From Candidatus Bipolaricaulota bacterium (GTDB lineage Bacteria > Bipolaricaulota > Bipolaricaulia > Bipolaricaulales > Bipolaricaulaceae), in assembly GCA_021163465.1 (NCBI GenBank), contig JAGGWU010000139.1, forward strand, positions 1-8,476: 8,476 nucleotides of DNA. Reading direction: 5' to 3'. The stretch's first letter is position 1. The number at the start of each line of letters is the position of its first letter. Under the pieces are notes generated by a model. It worked only from the letters and a program-made list of their open reading frames with translations, was not told the DNA's origin and made no database searches. This document shows positions 1-4,765 of this stretch, piece by piece. The position numbers were made by a program, and so were the translations under genes.

Positions 1-489
1 CTCCCCCACCGCCCGGATCCTCAGCCCCAGGGCGGTGCGGTGCAAAAGCCACCAGGCCAAGACCGCCAAAAGCGGGGTAAGGAGGACGAGGGGGCTCACC
101 CCCAACCCGGGGACCTCGGGGATCCAGAAGCGCTGGTCCAACATGGGGGATTTGGCGCCCCACAGGGCCCAGGTCCCGAACCCCACGGCCCCAACACCGA
201 GGAGGTTTATTCCCACCCCGCTTATGATCTGGTCCCCTTTGAGATAGATGGAGATGATGCCGTGGAGGAGGCCCACCGCGGCGCCGGCCCCCATCCCCAC
301 CAACACCCCGATCCAGGGGTTGCCCGTGGCCCAGCTCCCAATGGCGGCGGCGAAAGCGGAGAGGGTCATGATCCCTTCCAGGCCGATGTTCACCACCCCG
401 GCCCGCTCCACGACGATCTCCCCCACCGCGCACACGGTAACGGGGACCATGGCCCGCAACGCCACGGGAAGGACGTGGAGGAAGATCAT
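1..489 (-). CDS. BMP-type ABC importer, permease 2 (partial, C-terminus outside window)
   Basis: Second membrane subunit of a nucleoside/simple-sugar type importer (BPD_transp_2 family; YufQ/NupQ-like), expected to form the inner-membrane channel with permease 1. The gene starts at ATG 489-487 and stays open to base 1, giving 163 residues. The diagnostic family segment VERAGVVNIGLEGIM lies near residues 24-38, followed by alternating hydrophobic membrane segments. The visible part ends at LRIRAVGE, the beginning of the cytoplasmic coupling loop that contacts the ATPase. The start is supported by a purine-rich GGGAGGAGG a few bases upstream, and by an ATGA overlap with the stop of permease 1 that implies translational coupling. 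It is the last visible gene of the importer operon. Family assignment is secure from motif and context; the transported substrate cannot be read from the sequence. Confidence 0.93.
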   Translation of the reverse strand, partial: MIFLHVLPVALRAMVPVTVCAVGEIVVERAGVVNIGLEGIMTLSAFAAAIGSWATGNPWIGVLVGMGAGAAVGLLHGIISIYLKGDQIISGVGINLLGVGAVGFGTWALWGAKSPMLDQRFWIPEVPGLGVSPLVLLTPLLAVLAWWLLHRTALGLRIRAVGE

Positions 490-1517
490 CCTTCCTCCTC
501 CCTTAGCGCCACCGCGGGCCTTCGGATCCTGATCAGGCGCAGGGCCTCGGGAGCGGCCATGGAGACCACGATTACCCCCTGGACGATGTAGATCATATCG
601 ATGGGGATCCCCCGGAGCCCCATCTTGGCCGCCCCGGTGGCCAGGGTCCCGAAGAAGAAGGCCCCGGCCAGGATCCCCAGGGGGTGGTTCCTCCCAATCA
701 AGGCCACGGCGATCCCGTCGAAGCCCAGACTCCCCAGGTTGGCGAGATCCGAGGTGATGGCGTAGGGGAACCGCCCCAGCACCTGGATCGCCCCCGCCCA
801 TGCCGCGGCCACGCCCCCCAAAAGCAAAGCCGTGAACATGGCCCCCCTGACGGAGATCCCCGCGGCGGCCGCCGCCCGGGGGTTAAGCCCGGCCGCCCGG
901 ATCTCATAGCCCTTGGCGTGATGCCACAGGAACCACCAGAAGAACAGGGCGGTGGCCAGGACAAGCGCCAGGGCCCAGGTGAGCTCCCCTTTTATCACCG
1001 GAAACCTCATCCCCAACGGTGCGGTGAAGGTGCGTTGTCCCAGGATGGGATCGGAAAGCTTTTGGACCACGAGGTACAGGACAAGCCAGTGGGCCACCCA
1101 GTTGAGCATGATGGTGGAGATCACCTCGCTTACCCCCCGGGTGAGCTTGAGGACGGCCACGGGCAGGGCCCATATCATCCCCGCGATCGCCGCGAAGAGC
1201 AACGCCATTACCAAATGGACCCCCGCCGGAAGCCGCAGCAACCCACAGCTCAGCGCCACCACCGCTCCCAAAAGCATCTGCCCCTGGGCGCCGATGTTGA
1301 ACAGGCCTGCCCGCGCCCCCACAGCGAAGGTGAGCCCGGTGAGAACCAAACCTAGGGAACGGCTGATGGTGCTCAAGAGCGCCCGGGTGTTCCCCAGGGC
1401 CCCCGCGAGGAGGTAAGCATAGCTCGACCACGGATCGTGACCCCAGAGCGCCATCACCAAGGCCCCCACCAGGATCCCCAGCCCCAGCGCCAATAGGGTC
1501 TCGGCCAGCTTCCTCAT
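486..1517 (-). CDS. BMP-type ABC importer, permease 1
   Basis: Membrane subunit (343 residues) of the nucleoside-type BMP importer, YufP/NupP-like. It opens with a hydrophobic segment at residues 6-25 and has several further membrane spans. The family hallmark RAGLFNIGAQGQMLLG lies near residues 69-84. The segment around GLNPRAAAAAGISV (about residues 209-222) matches the cytoplasmic loop that docks on the ATPase, and LGSLGFDGIAVALIGRNHPLG near residue 265 is another conserved family stretch. Length is normal for the family. The start ATG has a good Shine-Dalgarno (GGGAGGAG, 8 bases upstream) and overlaps the ATPase stop as ATGA; its own stop overlaps the start of permease 2 the same way. The ATPase and both permeases therefore look translationally coupled, as expected for subunits of one complex. 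Substrate is inferred only at family level (nucleosides or related compounds). Confidence 0.95.
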   Translation of the reverse strand: MRKLAETLLALGLGILVGALVMALWGHDPWSSYAYLLAGALGNTRALLSTISRSLGLVLTGLTFAVGARAGLFNIGAQGQMLLGAVVALSCGLLRLPAGVHLVMALLFAAIAGMIWALPVAVLKLTRGVSEVISTIMLNWVAHWLVLYLVVQKLSDPILGQRTFTAPLGMRFPVIKGELTWALALVLATALFFWWFLWHHAKGYEIRAAGLNPRAAAAAGISVRGAMFTALLLGGVAAAWAGAIQVLGRFPYAITSDLANLGSLGFDGIAVALIGRNHPLGILAGAFFFGTLATGAAKMGLRGIPIDMIYIVQGVIVVSMAAPEALRLIRIRRPAVALREEEG

Positions 1518-3040
1518 CCCACCGGCTCCTCCCGTGCCCCGCCCATAAGGAGGCCGATGCGCCCCCGGTCCAACTCCTCCCGGGACAGGATCCCCGCGAA
1601 CGCCCCCCGGTACATCACCGCCACCCGGTCCGAAAGCTCGAGGATCTCGTCGAGATCGGCAGAGACAAGGAGGATGGCCAAACCCTCGTCCCGCAACTTG
1701 AGGAGTAATTCGCGAATATAGCGGGTGGCGGCCACGTCCAAGCCCCGGGTGGGCTGGTTGGCGATGAGGAGCTTGGGAGACTTGGAGAGCTCCCGCCCCA
1801 CCACGAGCCGTTGCTGGTTTCCCCCGGAAAGATACCTCACGGGGACCTTGGGACTAGGGGCCTGGATGGAAAACCGGGAGATGAGCTCCTGGGCGAACCG
1901 GAATATCCGTCCCCACCTGAGCCGACCGAAGGCATCGGTGAACGGCTTCAAGCGCCCGAGCACCGCGTTTTCGGCCAGGGTAAAGTCGAGCACCAGCCCC
2001 ATGCCGTGGCGGTCCTCGGGGATGTGGGCGAGGCCGAGGGCAGCGATCTCCCCCGGGCCGAGTCCCGCGAGAGCCTTTCCCAATAGTTCCACCCGGCCGC
2101 TCCAGGGCCTAAGCCCCACCAGAGCCTCCACCAACTCGGTCTGGCCGTTCCCCTGCACCCCGGCGATCCCGAGGATCTCCCCCTCCCGCACGGAGAAGGA
2201 GACACCCCGTACCGCCGGCCGCCCCTCGGCGCCGGGCACCGTCAGCCCCTCGACGCGGAGGACCTCCTTCCCCGGGGCCCGTCCGGCCCGCTCCTTCAGG
2301 GGCGGGAGTTCCTCCCCCACCATGAGCCGGGCGAGCTCTTCCGGGCTGGTTTCCCCCGTCTCCCGCACCGCCACCACCCGGCCCCGGCGGAGCACCGTGA
2401 CCCGGTCGGTGACGGCCATGGCCTCGGCGAGTTTGTGGGTGATGAAGATCACGCTCTTCCCCCCGGCAGCGAGGTCCCGAAGCACCGAGAAAAGCTCCTC
2501 CGCCTCTTGCGGGGTGAGGACCGCGGTGGGCTCATCCAGAATGAGGAGGTCCACCTCCCGATAGAGCATCTTGAGGATCTCGATGCGCTGGCGCACCCCT
2601 ACGGGCAGCTCCTCCACGGGGGTGTCCAGGGGGACTTCGAGGCCGGATTCCTCCATGATCGCCTCGAGCCGACGGCGCACGGAAGCGGCCCTCACCGGGC
2701 CCAGGGCTCCTCCGCCCTCTTCGCCCAAGGCGATGTTCTCCACCGCATTGAAGGCATCCACCAGCGCGAAGTGCTGATGCACCATCCCGATCCCCGCCGC
2801 CAACGCCTCCCGGGGGGAGGAGAACCGGACCGCCTTCCCCTTCCAGCGGATCTCCCCGGAGGTGGGGGGAAGGAGGCCGGAGATGATCTTGGTGAGGGTG
2901 GTCTTTCCCGCGCCGTTCTCTCCCAAGAGACCGTGGATTTCGCCCGGCCGCACCACGAGATCGACCCCGGTGAGGGCCACGGTGCCGTCGGGATACACCT
3001 TGGTGATGCCCCGGGTCTCGAGGATCGCTTCCCCTGCCAT
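1514..3040 (-). CDS. BMP-type ABC importer, double-domain ATPase
   Basis: Energising subunit (508 residues), two ABC domains in tandem as in RbsA/MglA/YufO. Domain 1 has Walker A GENGAGKT (residues 40-47), a Q-loop HQHF, a modified signature LPVGVRQR (145-152) and Walker B LLILDEPT with D169 and E170. Domain 2 has a canonical signature LSGGNQQR (404-411) but a degenerate Walker A, GNGQT, with Q300 in place of Lys. Its Walker B reads LLIANQPT, with N428 and Q429 replacing the Mg-binding Asp and catalytic Glu. In this family the second domain is typically degenerate, so one competent ATP site is inferred. ATG 3040 is effectively forced, because an in-frame TAA lies 9 bases upstream. No Shine-Dalgarno precedes it; the upstream bases read CTCCCTCG, closer to an anti-Shine-Dalgarno. 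The gene follows the hairpin after the binding-protein gene and overlaps permease 1 by 4 bases. Confidence 0.95.
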   Translation of the reverse strand: MAGEAILETRGITKVYPDGTVALTGVDLVVRPGEIHGLLGENGAGKTTLTKIISGLLPPTSGEIRWKGKAVRFSSPREALAAGIGMVHQHFALVDAFNAVENIALGEEGGGALGPVRAASVRRRLEAIMEESGLEVPLDTPVEELPVGVRQRIEILKMLYREVDLLILDEPTAVLTPQEAEELFSVLRDLAAGGKSVIFITHKLAEAMAVTDRVTVLRRGRVVAVRETGETSPEELARLMVGEELPPLKERAGRAPGKEVLRVEGLTVPGAEGRPAVRGVSFSVREGEILGIAGVQGNGQTELVEALVGLRPWSGRVELLGKALAGLGPGEIAALGLAHIPEDRHGMGLVLDFTLAENAVLGRLKPFTDAFGRLRWGRIFRFAQELISRFSIQAPSPKVPVRYLSGGNQQRLVVGRELSKSPKLLIANQPTRGLDVAATRYIRELLLKLRDEGLAILLVSADLDEILELSDRVAVMYRGAFAGILSREELDRGRIGLLMGGAREEPVG

Positions 3041-3061
3041 CGAGGGAGTTTAAACGAAAAC

Positions 3062-3087
3062 GGGGCCGGCCTTCGGGGGCCGGCCCC
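3062..3087 (-). terminator. Intercistronic GC-rich terminator-like hairpin
   Basis: A perfect 10-bp stem, GGGGCCGGCC (3062-3071) with GGCCGGCCCC (3078-3087), closes a 6-base loop. Read on the minus strand it begins 18 bases after the binding-protein stop and is followed by CGTTTTCGTTTAAA, an interrupted U-tract. The broken U-run suggests partial rather than complete termination, since the ATPase gene starts only 21 bases beyond the hairpin and no other promoter is apparent. Strong stems in this position also protect the 3' end of an abundant upstream mRNA. A smaller competing hairpin can form from the four C at 3096-3093 and the four G at 3087-3084 of the transcript. The stem is seen directly; the attenuating role is inference. 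Confidence 0.75.
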
Positions 3088-3105
3088 GGTCCGGGGTATC
3101 AGGGC

Positions 3106-4251
3106 TCACGGATACTCGGCGCGCACCTCGGCGATCTGCTCCGCGGTGTTCGCCTCGGGAAGCTCGATCTCGCCTGCCCGCAGCAGCCCGGCGAACTCGC
3201 CCAGGGCCTGCCACACGTAATACGGCACGCTCTGCCGGGCGGCGAGGATCTTGTCCAACACCTCCTCGGGGCCTCCGGCCAGGGGATACCCGGCCTTCAC
3301 CGCGAGATCGATGAAGGTGACGATGTCTTCGTAGGTGCTGAACCCCGTCCCCTCCTCCTTGATCCCGAGGACGAGGTTTCGGCCGGGCTCATCTCCCAAA
3401 GCCCATTTAACCGCTTCGTAGACGGCAACATCCACCCGCTTCCGGGCGGAGCCGAGGATGAAGCCCGGCTTGATGTACTCCTGGGCCGCATCGGCCCCGT
3501 ACGCGAACGGAGGCCCCACCTCCCGGCCCGCGGCCCTGCCCGCTTCCTCTACGGCATCGAAGGCCCCCAGGTGCGTGCCGCCGGCGATGCCGAGGATGTT
3601 GCGGGCCCCGGCCCTGATCAAGGCCTCCGCCGCCACTTTGCCGCCGGCGGGATCGTCGAAGCGGCCCACGTAGGTGACCATCACCTTGATATCGGCGTCG
3701 TTGCCGGTGTGGGCCTTGTACCAATCGACGGCCCAGTGGGCACCGAACCTGTAACCGGCCTCGTAGCGCCACACCGGCGGGATCTCCATCCCCGCCACCG
3801 CGCCCACGGCGGGGTCTCCGTTAGCGATGGCCACCAGCGACGCCACCACCCCGGCGAGGGCCCCTCCCTCCTGCTCCCGGAAAAGGAGCCCGAGCATGTT
3901 AGGTAGGTCGAAGTTGGGACCGTCCACGAAAGCGAATTTCTGCTCGGGGTAAAGCCTGGCCGCCTCGGGCAGGGCATCGAAGAGCAGGAACCCAACCCCC
4001 ACGATCACCACGTACTCCCCGCTCTCGGCGAGCCCGGAGAGATCGGAGAGGAACCCCATGGGGCTTGAGGCGGTGGTATAAAAGAGCTCGAGGCCGAAGT
4101 CCTCGGCGGCCTTCTGGGCCCCAAGGAGCGCCATGTCGTTGAAGGAAAGATCACCCGGTCCCGTTTGGTCGAAGTAAAGGCAGATCTTGTCGGCCGCAAC
4201 CCCTCCTAGCGCGAGGAACCCTGCCAACAGCAACGAAAGAATTAAACGCAT
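3106..4251 (-). CDS. BMP-family solute-binding protein, periplasmic
   Basis: Substrate-capturing subunit (381 residues) of the importer, PF02608-like (BmpA/PnrA/Med family; known ligands include nucleosides). Residues 1-20 form a Sec signal peptide: Arg at position 2, a Leu-rich core, and a likely cleavage after GVA or GVAA. The mature protein shows the family's ordered signatures: GDLSFND near residues 33-39, GVGFLLFDALPEAA, VDGPNFD, GGALAGVVA, GMEIPPVWRYEAGYRFGA and SARKRVDVAVYEAVK near the ligand-binding second lobe. Most bacterial BMP proteins are lipoproteins, but here the only nearby Cys (C24) follows DKI and is not a lipobox, so a free periplasmic protein in a diderm cell is inferred. 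The start has an excellent Shine-Dalgarno, AGGGGGTGA (4255-4263). It is the promoter-proximal gene of the operon and precedes a terminator-like hairpin, consistent with high expression. Ligand unknown. Confidence 0.95.
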   Translation of the reverse strand: MRLILSLLLAGFLALGGVAADKICLYFDQTGPGDLSFNDMALLGAQKAAEDFGLELFYTTASSPMGFLSDLSGLAESGEYVVIVGVGFLLFDALPEAARLYPEQKFAFVDGPNFDLPNMLGLLFREQEGGALAGVVASLVAIANGDPAVGAVAGMEIPPVWRYEAGYRFGAHWAVDWYKAHTGNDADIKVMVTYVGRFDDPAGGKVAAEALIRAGARNILGIAGGTHLGAFDAVEEAGRAAGREVGPPFAYGADAAQEYIKPGFILGSARKRVDVAVYEAVKWALGDEPGRNLVLGIKEEGTGFSTYEDIVTFIDLAVKAGYPLAGGPEEVLDKILAARQSVPYYVWQALGEFAGLLRAGEIELPEANTAEQIAEVRAEYP

Positions 4252-4258
4252 ACTTCAC

Positions 4259-4316
4259 CCCCTGACGAAATATTGCCTTTCCGCTTACGCATCGAAAGGA
4301 TTATACCGGTCAGGGG
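4259..4316. promoter_or_regulatory. Nested concentric dyad over the importer promoter (candidate operator)
   Basis: Two perfect inverted repeats share the same centre (4287.5). The outer arms are CCCCTGAC (4259-4266) and GTCAGGGG (4309-4316); the inner arms are CCTTTC (4276-4281) and GAAAGG (4294-4299). The right outer arm falls in the -35/-10 spacer, the -10 lies between the right arms, the inner right arm covers the predicted start of transcription, and the left outer arm overlaps the Shine-Dalgarno core. The right arms lie at or upstream of the start site, so the dyad should act as DNA rather than as an RNA hairpin. A dimeric or tetrameric repressor site is inferred; the binding protein is unknown. 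Confidence 0.45.
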
Positions 4317-4328
4317 CGTTGGCGGAAA
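4300..4328 (-). promoter_or_regulatory. Promoter of the BMP importer operon
   Basis: Read on the minus strand, a perfect TATAAT (-10, bases 4305-4300) lies 17 bp downstream of a weak -35, TTTCCG (4328-4323). Transcription would start near 4293, leaving a leader of about 40 bases with the Shine-Dalgarno at 4263-4255. The weak -35 suggests that the promoter may need activation or is tuned by a regulator. The -10 lies inside a nested dyad, described separately. Confidence 0.65.
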
Positions 4329-4470
4329 AGAATCCGTCACACCCGAACACGTGGGCGAAGCGCCCCGGCTTTTAGGGCCCATTTGGAGGCGTTGATACGG
4401 TTTTCCCGCCGGTAAAAGGGCACCGGGAGTGGTCCTCGTGCTCCGTGTAGGGCGCGACGGTCATGCGCGG

Positions 4471-4500
4471 TTGGCCTCCTCCCGGACCCGCTTTTATACT
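4471..4500 (+). promoter_or_regulatory. Promoter of the RHH-PAPS synthase-phosphodiesterase operon
   Basis: TATACT (4495-4500) matches the -10 consensus at five of six bases. TTGGCC (4471-4476), 18 bp upstream, is a moderate -35. Transcription would start near 4507, about 20 bases before the first gene. The -10 sits inside a 28-bp inverted repeat (4491-4518), so the promoter is probably repressible. It diverges from the importer promoter, with about 165 bp between the two -35 regions' outer -10 boxes' inner flanks being free of any recognisable gene. Confidence 0.6.
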
Positions 4501-4540
4501 CTGATTGGAGTACAAAAGGAGTGCAAATGGAGTACGATCG
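4491..4540. promoter_or_regulatory. Candidate RHH operator: inverted pair plus 11-bp-phased half-sites
   Basis: The arms 4491-4501 (CTTTTATACTC) and 4508-4518 (GAGTACAAAAG) form an inverted repeat matching at 10 of 11 positions around a 6-base centre, covering the -10 and the predicted start site. The same half-site, roughly GAGTRYAAAAG, recurs in direct orientation: GAGTGCAAATG at 4519-4529 and a weaker GAGTACGATCG at 4530-4540. The three direct copies start at 4508, 4519 and 4530, exactly 11 bp apart, so they lie on one face of the helix. They run across the Shine-Dalgarno and start codon of the RHH gene. Ribbon-helix-helix proteins commonly bind such repeated short sites cooperatively; autoregulation by the adjacent product is inferred. 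Confidence 0.55.
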
Positions 4541-4736
4541 GGTGACGCTGAAGATACCGCGGCCGCTTTACGAACGGCTGAAGCGGGTGATCGAGGGGAC
4601 GGGGTTCCGGTCGGTGAACGAGTTTGTGGTCCACGTGTTGCGGGATTTAGTGGCCGAAACCGGCGAAGACGCCGCCCTCACCCCCGAGGAGATCCGCATC
4701 ATCCGCGAACGGTTGCGGAAGTTGGGCTATTTCTGA
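4527..4736 (+). CDS. Ribbon-helix-helix (CopG/Arc-like) DNA-binding protein, probable operon regulator
   Basis: Small protein of 69 residues. The N-terminal segment DRVTLKIPRPLYERL (about 4-18) has the alternating pattern of the RHH beta strand, which reads the DNA major groove, leading into helix 1. The GTGFRSVNEFVVHVLRDLVAE segment (about 24-44) gives the turn and helix 2 of the fold, including a typical S/T-x-x-E-F-V cap. A charged C-terminal helix, about 51-69, ends RERLRKLGYF. ATG 4527 is preferred because AAGGAG (4516-4521) lies 5 bases upstream. A GTG at 4521 would add two residues but overlaps that Shine-Dalgarno. The gene is promoter-proximal and ends 29 bases before the PAPS synthase start, so it is almost certainly co-transcribed. 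Repeated sites over its own promoter suggest autoregulation. No toxin gene is adjacent, making an antitoxin role unlikely. The sensed signal is unknown. Confidence 0.85.
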   Translation: MEYDRVTLKIPRPLYERLKRVIEGTGFRSVNEFVVHVLRDLVAETGEDAALTPEEIRIIRERLRKLGYF

Positions 4737-4765
4737 GCGCCGAAAAACGCGAGGAGGACAGACCG

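Noticed and set aside
684..3220. Several plus-strand frames of 220-280 codons opposite the permease and ATPase genes
   Set aside because: They oppose well-supported transporter genes and have low-complexity Pro/Arg/Gly/Ser composition.
4252..4293. Riboswitch before the importer operon
   Set aside because: The predicted leader is only about 40 bases, too short for a known aptamer plus expression platform.
4353..4373. Small hairpin GGGCG-AAG-CGCCC followed by TTTT, as a plus-strand terminator
   Set aside because: The stem is only 5 bp with a 3-base loop, and no plus-strand gene lies upstream to be terminated.
4187..4375. 62-codon plus-strand frame in the divergent region
   Set aside because: It crosses the binding-protein signal peptide and promoter, has no ribosome site and no recognisable motif.
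4521..4526. GTG 4521 as start of the RHH gene
   Set aside because: It overlaps the AAGGAG that would have to serve as its ribosome site; ATG 4527 has proper spacing.
4527..4736. RHH protein as an antitoxin
   Set aside because: No toxin-like small gene is adjacent; the next gene is a metabolic enzyme.
4505..4765. An 87-codon in-frame extension upstream of the PAPS synthase start
   Set aside because: It reads the RHH gene out of frame, is Arg/Gly-rich with no domain, and begins before any Shine-Dalgarno. ATG 4766 with GAGGAGG begins exactly at the kinase core.
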